From Fibrobacter sp. UWEL (GTDB taxonomy: Bacteria > Fibrobacterota > Fibrobacteria > Fibrobacterales > Fibrobacteraceae), in the NCBI RefSeq assembly GCF_900142535.1, contig NZ_FRBE01000005.1:62001-126000 (forward strand): 64,000 nucleotides of DNA, in the 5' to 3' direction. Positions 18,130-25,061 of the stretch are shown here, piece by piece. The notes under the pieces are model-generated. The model was not told the origin of the DNA. It was given only the letters and a program-made list of their open reading frames with translations, and searched no databases. How positions within the stretch are numbered: position 1 is the stretch's first letter; each line of letters opens with the position of its first letter. Made by a program: the position numbers and the translations under genes.

Positions 18130-18819
18130 TTACGCTTGACGTAGGAAGTCGATGAAGGACGCTCCGTAGCGATCGAAGAGTGCTTCTAGAGACATTCTGG
18201 GCAGTTCCAGAGTGAGGCACTCGATCTTACGTTCCTTACACCAGGTGCCGAAGCTGCCCGGAGTGGGATAGCCTATATCGGGAATCCACGGGAGGTTGAA
18301 GGCCTCGCAAAGGCGCTCTACCAGCGGGGTGCGAGCAGGAGCGTCAACGCACCCGATGGGAGCGTGAATGGACAGGATGCTTTGAGGCTGGAGGGATTCT
18401 ACCAGACGCAGCAGGGCTGCAACTTCGGGCTCGGAACCGGGGCGGCAACCTGCGGACAAAGCCGTATCTCGAGGAGCCTCCAGGACAGAGCGTGAAAGGA
18501 CATTGCCCTCCTGCCAATTAGCGGTTGGGAAATTGCGGTTGAGGTCTACCCCATTGAAATTACCTCGAGTTCCAAGAGTCATGCCATCGGGATTGGCGCA
18601 GAGGATAAAGGCCACATCCTGAAACGGCTTATCAAAAGCACGTAAGCAACGGCTTAGCAGGAAGGTAGTCTCAGGTTCTTCCCCATGAATTCCAGCAAAT
18701 ACAAGCAGGCGACATTTCCCTATACAGGGAATATAACGTAATGCAGTTCCCTGCACCGATTCACCATACACTTCCAGTGGTAGGCGAAGGATTCCTCTTG
18801 TCTTTGTATCCAAATTCAT
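18130..18819 (-). CDS. mpaA: MpaA-like murein peptide amidase (peptidase M14)
   Basis: A 229-residue zinc carboxypeptidase-fold protein, close in length to E. coli MpaA. Zinc-site motif GIHGEEPE gives His45 and Glu48; the third ligand is likely in LSIHAPIG. The substrate-site signature NPDGMTLGTRGNFNGVDLNR is characteristic of MpaA, and TLELPR supplies a candidate catalytic Glu. MpaA cuts the gamma-D-Glu-meso-diaminopimelate bond of recycled murein tripeptide in the cytoplasm; there is no signal peptide here. It lies two bases downstream of the VanY-like gene on the same strand, so both cell-wall peptide enzymes are probably cotranscribed with ruvC. Confidence 0.85.
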   Translation of the reverse strand: MNLDTKTRGILRLPLEVYGESVQGTALRYIPCIGKCRLLVFAGIHGEEPETTFLLSRCLRAFDKPFQDVAFILCANPDGMTLGTRGNFNGVDLNRNFPTANWQEGNVLSRSVLEAPRDTALSAGCRPGSEPEVAALLRLVESLQPQSILSIHAPIGCVDAPARTPLVERLCEAFNLPWIPDIGYPTPGSFGTWCKERKIECLTLELPRMSLEALFDRYGASFIDFLRQA

Positions 18820-18821
18820 AG

Positions 18822-19499
18822 CTAGATAAAGTAGGGATAAATAAAGTCTTTTGCCAGCTGATCTAAGTTATCCAGCAGGGCCGATTTGCAGGCGATATCC
18901 GTCTGTTCGTAGATTTTGCGGAGACCCTCTATGGAGAAGTTCTCCAGATATTTTCTAGACGTAGGCAAATGAGCGATATGCCATTTTTCCGGCTGGATTT
19001 TTCCGCGACCGGGAACAAACACCCGACTAAATCCAAAAGCCTTATCGGCATCCATCAGTTCTGTTAATCTCTGATGGAAGGGAGCAAACATGCCATCACA
19101 TTCTGCGGGAGTCAGCTGGACTTCGTATCCTGCGGGGCAGGCGTTTCCATCCACCACATCCAAGTCCGTTCCCAGATGGTGGCGGCTAGCCCCAGGGAGC
19201 GCTGACCACGTCAAGATGGCATACATCAGCTGTTCTTCATCCTCTGGACGTTCCATAGGAATACCGGCAGCGTCCAGAAGTTTCAACTGGCCAGAAGCCT
19301 TTCGGTTCCAGATACTCAGCTGCTTTTCAAAATTGCGATAGGCAGACTCCAGCCTGAGAGAGAAACCGTCTTTTGCAAGAGATTCCTTTAGCTTGATATA
19401 GGCGGGAACCACCGCACGATCCACAACATATCCGTCAATACAGACAAATTCATCTGAATCAACAGAACGTAAACCAAAGCAGATTTCTGCATTCATCAT
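18822..19499 (-). CDS. VanY-like D-Ala-D-Ala carboxypeptidase (peptidase M15B)
   Basis: A 225-residue zinc peptidase of the VanY/DacB family. The recognisable parts are LRLESAYRNFEKQ, the zinc motif PGASRHHLGTDLDVVDG (H-x6-D type) and the second zinc segment EKWHIAHL with the catalytic Glu and a His ligand. These enzymes trim the terminal D-Ala from murein peptides. No signal peptide is evident, which suits work on recycled peptides in the cytoplasm beside MpaA, though non-classical location cannot be excluded. The ATG at 19499 overlaps the ruvC stop by four bases (ATGA), indicating translational coupling; a second ATG lies at 19496. Confidence 0.85.
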   Translation of the reverse strand: MMNAEICFGLRSVDSDEFVCIDGYVVDRAVVPAYIKLKESLAKDGFSLRLESAYRNFEKQLSIWNRKASGQLKLLDAAGIPMERPEDEEQLMYAILTWSALPGASRHHLGTDLDVVDGNACPAGYEVQLTPAECDGMFAPFHQRLTELMDADKAFGFSRVFVPGRGKIQPEKWHIAHLPTSRKYLENFSIEGLRKIYEQTDIACKSALLDNLDQLAKDFIYPYFI

Positions 19500-20104
19500 T
19501 GGATGGTACCTCCCATCTTTTCAATCAAGTCCATCCACTGCTTTGTAGTGGCTTTTTTCTTTCGAGTGGTCAAGGAAACGGTCTTCTTCACGCCGTTCTT
19601 TTTAATACTAGCAGATACCGATAACGCCACCGAAAGAGGAGATGGATTGGCGTGAGTCCAGGCAATGGCAAGAGCATCGGAAGCATCCAAGGGCAAATCC
19701 CCCTGAGCAATTCCAAGTCTTGCAAAAATCATATTTGCCACCTGTTCCTTGGCGGCAGCACCATTACCCGTAACAGCCTGTTTTACCACCTTCGGAGGAT
19801 ACTCATTAAAAGTCATTCCCCGCTTACGGCAAGCCACCAGCACAGCACCACGAATATGTCCAAGAACAAGGGCGCTCTTGGCATTCTTGGCAAAGAACAC
19901 CCCTTCCATACTTAACGCACTGGGATGATAGCGGTCCAGCAGTTTTTCCAGTTCCGTAATAATGTGGAGGAGACGGTCCTCGAGAATATGGTCTGCAGGG
20001 GCATGGATTACCCCATATTCAAGAACTTTCAAGTCATTTCCGTTCTTGTCTAAAAATGCATAGCCCGTAGTGATAGAACCGGGGTCAATTCCGAGGATGA
20101 TCAT
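19496..20104 (-). CDS. ruvC: Holliday junction endonuclease RuvC
   Basis: A 202-residue enzyme that cleaves Holliday junctions during recombination. The catalytic acids are recognisable: Asp7 in MIILGIDPGS, Glu in LSMEGVFFAKNAKSALVLG and the C-terminal pair in LDASDALAIAW. The sequence between is typical (EYPPKVVKQAVTGNGAAAKEQV). E. coli RuvC has 173 residues; here an extra basic tail of about 40 residues (KKNGVKKTVSLTTRKKKATT) follows the catalytic core. No ruvA or ruvB lies nearby. The upstream TAATTT box sits seven bases before the ATG with no ribosome-binding site. It is the first gene of a three-gene minus-strand unit with the two murein peptidases. Confidence 0.95.
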   Translation of the reverse strand: MIILGIDPGSITTGYAFLDKNGNDLKVLEYGVIHAPADHILEDRLLHIITELEKLLDRYHPSALSMEGVFFAKNAKSALVLGHIRGAVLVACRKRGMTFNEYPPKVVKQAVTGNGAAAKEQVANMIFARLGIAQGDLPLDASDALAIAWTHANPSPLSVALSVSASIKKNGVKKTVSLTTRKKKATTKQWMDLIEKMGGTIQ

Positions 20105-20111
20105 ACTTTGA

Positions 20112-20117
20112 AAATTA
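20112..20117 (-). promoter_or_regulatory. TAATTT -10 box, candidate leaderless promoter of ruvC
   Basis: On the minus strand TAATTT is followed by seven bases (TCAAAGT) and the ruvC ATG. A start of transcription at or next to the A of ATG is predicted. No Shine-Dalgarno sequence is present. Confidence 0.45.
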
Positions 20118-20158
20118 AAAAAAATCTAGATTTCAAAAGAGAAAAAACGAGGCTTATT

Positions 20159-22045
20159 ATGCTTATCGATCAAGAACACGCTGGCATTATCATGCGGGCA
20201 AAAACCCACCCGCGTCAATTGGGAGTACCTCTTTCACGTTGGGGAAGAAACCTCATTGCTTGTTGTCCTTTCCACTCTCCCGAGGAAACGTCCCTATTCT
20301 TCTATGACGCCCTGGGATACTGGCGTTACCGTTGCTTGCAGTGCGGTAGCGAAGGCGACCTGGTTGAATTTGTAATGCGCAGCCGTTTCAACGGATTGGA
20401 TGAAGCCGCCGCTCGTGTGGAGGCCCTGGATTTTTTGGGCACCCAGGACACAGAAAAGGACAACCTACCCGATGAACATCCCTGGATTAAGGAATTGGGT
20501 GGAGAAAAGACGAAGGTCCTAGAAAACTTCGTACGCTACTGCCACTGGGCTGCTTGCAAGAGCCCGTCCTCTGCAGAGTTCCTTGCCTCCCGTGGTTGGA
20601 GCATCGGCCAGGCACAGCTTTATGGTATCGGCTACTACAGCGGCGATCCGGAACCCTTTGTCAGCTACTGCATGATGTCCGGTATCGAACGCCACCAGAT
20701 TAGTTTCTACCTAGACAATCTGGAAGCCTATCACGAACCGAGAATCACCATTCCCGCTCGTAATTCCAAGGGATTGATCCATTCCGTCTATGGACGTCTC
20801 ATCGACGAAGCGGATGGTCCTAACACTTACATCTCCTACGCATCCGGTCCTGCAGATATTCCTTTCAATATGCAGCTTGAAAATACCAAGCCTCTCATTG
20901 TGGAAGGATTCTTCGACGCACTGACAGCAGACCTTTCCGGTATTCCCGGCGTAGTTTCCACGTTGTATCAGGAACTGACCTTAAGCCACCTTCTGAAGCT
21001 GAAGGCTTGCGGTGCAGAATCCGTCACGGTGGTTCTCCGTAGAGAACAGGATCGCCGCGAACAGGAATTTCGCATTCAGCGTTACTTGAAAATGGCCCAG
21101 GAACTGAACTTGAAGTTCAAGTCCATCGTGCTTCCTAAGGGCGAAACCGTGGACCAGGTGGTTCGCAAGAACGGCGCTGACCAGTTGATTTCCCTGGTAG
21201 AACAGACTGAAGTGGATACGGTCCATACCCACCGCCGTTCCATGCTTCTCCAGGATATTAAGGAAAACTTTGACACCGCCATGGGTTGTCCTCCGGATGT
21301 GAGCGTCGGCTATTCCCTGAGCACCTTCCCCAAGCTTACTCAGGAAATCGACGGCATCCAGTCCGGTTGCTTCTACGTGTCTTCCAAGCCCTTTGGTTTA
21401 AAGACCACCCTGCTTTCTAGCATGGCCCTGGATTTGATTCAGAGCAATCCCAAGCTGAAGTTGATTTACGTTGCACTGGAAACTCCCCGCCGCCAGATTT
21501 TTGATAGACTGGTGGCCATGATGATTGGGGAATCCGTACTCACCGTCCGTAAGCAAAGCGATGACGAAGGCGTGAACCAGAAGATTCTGGAAGCCACCCG
21601 CGAACTCATGGGCTATGTACGTACCAACCGTCTGGAAATTTGGGAAGACTCCCCCCTGTTCGACAACACCGAAATACTGAGCACACTGAAGGACGAAGTC
21701 AAGGAACATCCTAACCTGGTTGTCATGATTGACGGAATCGATCACCTGAAGGTGACGGACCATCCGGAATTAAGCGACATTTGCGAACGCCGCGCTGCGG
21801 TGATTCTGGATTTGTATAAGGCTCTGGATATTCCCTTCTTCCTGGGCGGCGAACTGATTGATTCCGAACAAGGTTTGATCGGTCCTCGCGCTTACCTCCG
21901 CGATTCTGACGCTATTTACTGGTTGGAATCTAAGGGTGGCAATTTGTTCTTGAATGTGGACTCCAAGCGTCTGGGCAGCAACAAACTGTATCAGGGTAAC
22001 CTGACGATTGACCCGCTATCTAACAAGATGCAGGAAGATCGTTAA
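20159..22045 (+). CDS. DnaG/DnaB-like fusion with degenerate active sites
   Basis: The start at 20159 follows AACGAGG and is preferred to a TTG at 20108; 628 residues. Residues 25-75 form a CHC2 zinc finger with Cys36, His39, Cys59 and Cys62 (ACCPFHSPEETS, YRCLQCGSEGDLVEF). A primase core and TOPRIM-like region follow: Glu249 in IVEGFFDAL is kept, but the expected D-x-D strand reads VVLRREQDRR. Residues 385-628 resemble the DnaB RecA fold, yet the Walker A loop is SSKPFGLKTT (408-417), lacking the Gly of GKT; Walker B is VVMIDGIDHL (D525), and RAYLRDSDAIYWLES mimics the end of DnaB. It is divergent from ruvC and overlaps the next gene by one base. It is probably not a working primase-helicase; a structural or regulatory role is inferred. 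Confidence 0.75.
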   Translation: MLIDQEHAGIIMRAKTHPRQLGVPLSRWGRNLIACCPFHSPEETSLFFYDALGYWRYRCLQCGSEGDLVEFVMRSRFNGLDEAAARVEALDFLGTQDTEKDNLPDEHPWIKELGGEKTKVLENFVRYCHWAACKSPSSAEFLASRGWSIGQAQLYGIGYYSGDPEPFVSYCMMSGIERHQISFYLDNLEAYHEPRITIPARNSKGLIHSVYGRLIDEADGPNTYISYASGPADIPFNMQLENTKPLIVEGFFDALTADLSGIPGVVSTLYQELTLSHLLKLKACGAESVTVVLRREQDRREQEFRIQRYLKMAQELNLKFKSIVLPKGETVDQVVRKNGADQLISLVEQTEVDTVHTHRRSMLLQDIKENFDTAMGCPPDVSVGYSLSTFPKLTQEIDGIQSGCFYVSSKPFGLKTTLLSSMALDLIQSNPKLKLIYVALETPRRQIFDRLVAMMIGESVLTVRKQSDDEGVNQKILEATRELMGYVRTNRLEIWEDSPLFDNTEILSTLKDEVKEHPNLVVMIDGIDHLKVTDHPELSDICERRAAVILDLYKALDIPFFLGGELIDSEQGLIGPRAYLRDSDAIYWLESKGGNLFLNVDSKRLGSNKLYQGNLTIDPLSNKMQEDR

Positions 22046-23232
22046 TGCTAACCATCGTTGACTTTAACAACTTCTGGAGTCCTTCGGGAGGCGGCGTCCG
22101 TCGCTACCATCTCCAGAAGATGGACTTCTACAAAAGTCAGAAAGACGTACTATCCGTCTTCGTGATGGCCGATTCAAAGACCTACACGGAGAAGGTAAGC
22201 GATAGCCTGATTATCGAGCATGTGGAAGCATTCCGCTTTCCAGGCAATTGGGAATACCGCTTCATCTGGAAGCAGTCCCAAATTCGTCCAGTGCTTAAGA
22301 AGTACAAGCCCGATGTAATTGAAGTAGGCTCCCCCTACATTCTTCCCACGGTCGTGCGTATAGCTGCAAAGAAGATTGTCCCCCATGCAGCGATCCTCAG
22401 TTTCTGGCATGCAGACTTCCCCATCACTTACGTGGAACGTCCTGTAGCAAACAAGCTAGGCAAGGCGATTGGTGCATTCTGCAGAAAGGCGGCCTTCTGG
22501 TACGCTAAGCAAGAGTTTAAGCGTTACGACGGGATTCAGGTTTCCTGTAAGGAAGTCATGAATCGTCTGGATAAAAATGGTCTTCCCAAGTCCCACTGGA
22601 TTCCTCTGGGTTGCGACATCCAGATGTTCAATCCTACAAAGCGAGACGAAGAACTGGTCCAGAAACTGAAGGATGGAAATCCTGACCGTCTGACCATATT
22701 CTTCCCCCACCGTTTCTGTGAGGAAAAAGGCATCGAGCTTTTGCTGGGGGCCTACCCCATCCTTGCGAAGAAATTGAACTGCGAGCCGGCTCTTGTTCTT
22801 GCGGGAACAGGACCTTGCCTCCCTCAGGTAAAAGCGGCTGTGGAAAAGAATTCCCATATGCAGTACGCAGGCTTTATTAAGTCCGCTGATGAAATGGCCC
22901 GTTATTATTCTAGCGTTGATCTGGGACTTGCCCTATCTGGATGGGAAACCTTTGGACTTTCCATTCTGGAAAGCATGGCCTGCGGAAACGCCCAGGTGGG
23001 TGCCGCTACAGGCGCCGCCGCTGAACACGTAACAGAATCAGGTGCAGGCACCCTTCTTAAAAAGCGCACCGCACAGAGTTTGGCAGACGCCATTATCGAA
23101 CTTTACCACTCCGACTTGAAGCAAAAAAAATTGAACGCTCGTACTTACGCAGAAAAGTTCAGCTGGAACGATTGTTTCAAACGTCAGTTAGATCTTTACA
23201 TACAAATTTCAAACAACAAGAGGAAAAAATGA
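22045..23232 (+). CDS. Glycosyltransferase family 4 (GT-B fold)
   Basis: A 395-residue glycosyltransferase of the GT4 type. The N-terminal domain has the usual nucleotide-sugar transferase opening FWSPSGGGVRRYH. The C-terminal domain shows IFFPHRFCEEKGIELLLGAY, ALVLAGTGP and the E-x7-E signature in SGWETFGLSILESMACGNAQ. These enzymes add sugars to lipid or polysaccharide acceptors at the membrane; the donor and acceptor are not predictable. Its ATG overlaps the stop of the DnaG/DnaB-like gene (TAATG), and its stop overlaps the ATG of the Dabb gene, so translation of all three is coupled despite unrelated functions. Confidence 0.9.
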   Translation: MLTIVDFNNFWSPSGGGVRRYHLQKMDFYKSQKDVLSVFVMADSKTYTEKVSDSLIIEHVEAFRFPGNWEYRFIWKQSQIRPVLKKYKPDVIEVGSPYILPTVVRIAAKKIVPHAAILSFWHADFPITYVERPVANKLGKAIGAFCRKAAFWYAKQEFKRYDGIQVSCKEVMNRLDKNGLPKSHWIPLGCDIQMFNPTKRDEELVQKLKDGNPDRLTIFFPHRFCEEKGIELLLGAYPILAKKLNCEPALVLAGTGPCLPQVKAAVEKNSHMQYAGFIKSADEMARYYSSVDLGLALSGWETFGLSILESMACGNAQVGAATGAAAEHVTESGAGTLLKKRTAQSLADAIIELYHSDLKQKKLNARTYAEKFSWNDCFKRQLDLYIQISNNKRKK

Positions 23233-23546
23233 TTCGTCATATCGTATATTGGAAGTTGAAGGCAGAAGCAGAAGGCAATACCGCTAAGGTCAATGGTCAG
23301 AAGATGGTAGACGCATTCCACGCTCTGGAAGGCAAGATTCCCGGTCTCGTAAGCATTGAATCCGGTCTGAACTTCAACAAGACTGAACTGGGTAACGGCG
23401 ACATCGAATTTGACATTGCTCTGGACACCACCTTCCGTACCAAGGAAGCTCTGGACGTTTACCAGAATCATCCGGAACACCAGGCAATCGTCTCCTTCGT
23501 AAAGAAGGTTGTGACCGAACGTCGCGCTGTGGATTTTGAATTCTAA
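23229..23546 (+). CDS. Dabb (stress-responsive A/B barrel) protein
   Basis: A 105-residue protein of the dimeric alpha-beta barrel family. MIRHIVYWKLK at the start, a central helix (KMVDAFHALEGKIPGLVSIE) and the ending LDVYQNHPEHQAIVSFVKKV with the paired His residues are characteristic. The start at 23229 follows GAGG and overlaps the preceding stop as ATGA; the in-frame ATG at 23172 would intrude into the glycosyltransferase gene. Dabb proteins have varied, mostly undefined roles, from small-molecule binding to stress response. Here it sits between two glycosyltransferases. Confidence 0.9.
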   Translation: MIRHIVYWKLKAEAEGNTAKVNGQKMVDAFHALEGKIPGLVSIESGLNFNKTELGNGDIEFDIALDTTFRTKEALDVYQNHPEHQAIVSFVKKVVTERRAVDFEF

Positions 23547-23586
23547 GATTCACTTTTCCATAACCACTTTCAACCGCTAGATTTCC

Positions 23587-24525
23587 ATGATCCCTAATCG
23601 CCTTATTTTCATCTGGCTGGGCCCCAAGTTTCCTTGGAGCGGAGGCCTTGCAATTCGTTCCGCATACAATGTCCAGAAACCGCAATCCATCTGGCTTGTT
23701 CACGAAGGTCTAAAGCAGGAAGGTGACGGTTGGGATCTGATCAAGGACATTCCCGGTCTGGAAGTAATCCCCGTGAACGATGGACATTTCGAAGGTTTAG
23801 GTGATGACGGCTTGTGCGGTAAGCTGTTCCATACCCTAACCGCCCCCGCAAGCCGCGCAAACCTTTTGCGTCTCGCCCTGTTGTTTAAATATGGCGGAGT
23901 CTATCTGGACACGGACATCATCATGACAAAGCCCTTCGGGGAAATGATGGAGCTAAGAGGCTTCGTTGGGACAGAGCCTGTTGCGCTTCCCGCAAGCCTT
24001 TTCAAGAGCATCAATCCCTTCCGTTGGGCGTTCTGCGGCATGCAGTTCGCCTTCCGCGAACTTTGCGCCAGAATGCCTGGTGGATATGGTCTCTTCCGTT
24101 CTTTCGAAGGCTTATTTACCGCAGCAGTAAACAACGCCGTTATTGGAGCAGAACCAGGCAACGAAACCATCGTGAAGGCCTTTGAATACATAAAGACCAT
24201 GCCCGAGGAAGAACGCCTAAAACGTTTCCGTCTGGGCACCCGCCTCTTGCAGAATGTAACAGGCAACAAGAGCAGCGATTCTATGGAAGTTGTTCCCGCC
24301 CCCTACTTCTACCCCCTGGGTCCCGAAGTCAGCGCACATTGGTTCAAGAACAACACCCATAAGAAGGTTCAAAAGCTGGTATTACCCGAAACCCGAGTTG
24401 TTCATTGGTACAATTCCGTGGAAGGTCGTTTCTTAAAGACAAAGTTGTCCAAGGAATGGGTAGACAGCCACCCCAATACTGCATTCTCTGAACTTGCACG
24501 TATTGCTTTAGAACAAGCAAATTAA
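23587..24525 (+). CDS. Glycosyltransferase with DXD motif (GT32 type)
   Basis: A 312-residue GT-A fold transferase. The N-terminus IPNRLIFIWLGPKFPWSG matches the I-P-k-x-I-h-x-x-W start of GT32 proteins. The donor and metal site is FKYGGVYLDTDIIMTKPF, with the SRANLLRLALL helix before it. A later VVHWYNSVEGRF segment matches the conserved H-x-W near the end of these enzymes. It probably extends surface polysaccharide or lipopolysaccharide in the cytoplasm. It lies 40 bases after the Dabb gene without a terminator, so it is likely in the same transcript as the GT4 enzyme. Sugar specificity is unknown. Confidence 0.88.
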   Translation: MIPNRLIFIWLGPKFPWSGGLAIRSAYNVQKPQSIWLVHEGLKQEGDGWDLIKDIPGLEVIPVNDGHFEGLGDDGLCGKLFHTLTAPASRANLLRLALLFKYGGVYLDTDIIMTKPFGEMMELRGFVGTEPVALPASLFKSINPFRWAFCGMQFAFRELCARMPGGYGLFRSFEGLFTAAVNNAVIGAEPGNETIVKAFEYIKTMPEEERLKRFRLGTRLLQNVTGNKSSDSMEVVPAPYFYPLGPEVSAHWFKNNTHKKVQKLVLPETRVVHWYNSVEGRFLKTKLSKEWVDSHPNTAFSELARIALEQAN

Positions 24526-24549
24526 TCGAACCACTGTTCAAATTTTTAC

Positions 24550-24555
24550 TATATT
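24550..24555 (+). promoter_or_regulatory. TATATT -10 box, candidate leaderless promoter
   Basis: TATATT ends eight bases before the ATG at 24564 of the SRPBCC gene. The intervening TCAAGCGT contains no ribosome-binding site. Confidence 0.4.
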
Positions 24556-24563
24556 TCAAGCGT

Positions 24564-25058
24564 ATGGTTCAATTTAGTCAAACTTCATGGCAGGAATACT
24601 CTCTGGCAAATGTGCTGGAGACTCTTCGCTTTGCCCCCATGAGCTTGGCCGTAAGCAAGAATCCCATTATCCACTACACTCTTCCCAAGTCCCTGGACCA
24701 GGGTGAAATCGTGAAGTATACCGTGGTGGCTGGATTCAAGAAAATTTCCTGGACTGGTATCATTGCCGCATCCTCCGAGAACAAGGTCACTGTCCGTCTG
24801 GATAAGGGTCCTTTCCGCGGATTCAATGCAACCCACCTGTTCTCTTCCGAAGGCAATCTGACTAGCTGCAGTGATTCGTTCTCTTTCCAGGGCATCACCG
24901 GCATCGACGAAGACTCCTTCAGAAGCCTGATGGAACAGGCCGGCGTCGTTTACGCCATCGAAAGCAGAAAGGACGCTCGAAGCATCATTCTGGCTGTAGA
25001 ATCCAAGAAGCAGACTCAGAGTTTCGAAGCATTGGACAACGCCGCTACCGCCGGTTAA
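24564..25058 (+). CDS. SRPBCC (START-like) ligand-binding protein
   Basis: A 164-residue protein that matches the helix-grip SRPBCC superfamily, in the form often labelled as cyclase/dehydrase-like. The clues are LRFAPMSLAV, IHYTLPKSLDQGEIVKYTVV, SWTGIIAASSENKVTVRLDK, GPFRGFNATHLF and a closing helix region. These proteins bind hydrophobic ligands in a deep pocket, and some have hydrolase or cyclase activity; no catalytic residues can be named here. It lies three bases upstream of the UbiD-type gene and is probably cotranscribed with it and the metalloprotease. A link to quinone chemistry is possible through UbiD, but is inference. Confidence 0.75.
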   Translation: MVQFSQTSWQEYSLANVLETLRFAPMSLAVSKNPIIHYTLPKSLDQGEIVKYTVVAGFKKISWTGIIAASSENKVTVRLDKGPFRGFNATHLFSSEGNLTSCSDSFSFQGITGIDEDSFRSLMEQAGVVYAIESRKDARSIILAVESKKQTQSFEALDNAATAG

Positions 25059-25061
25059 ATC

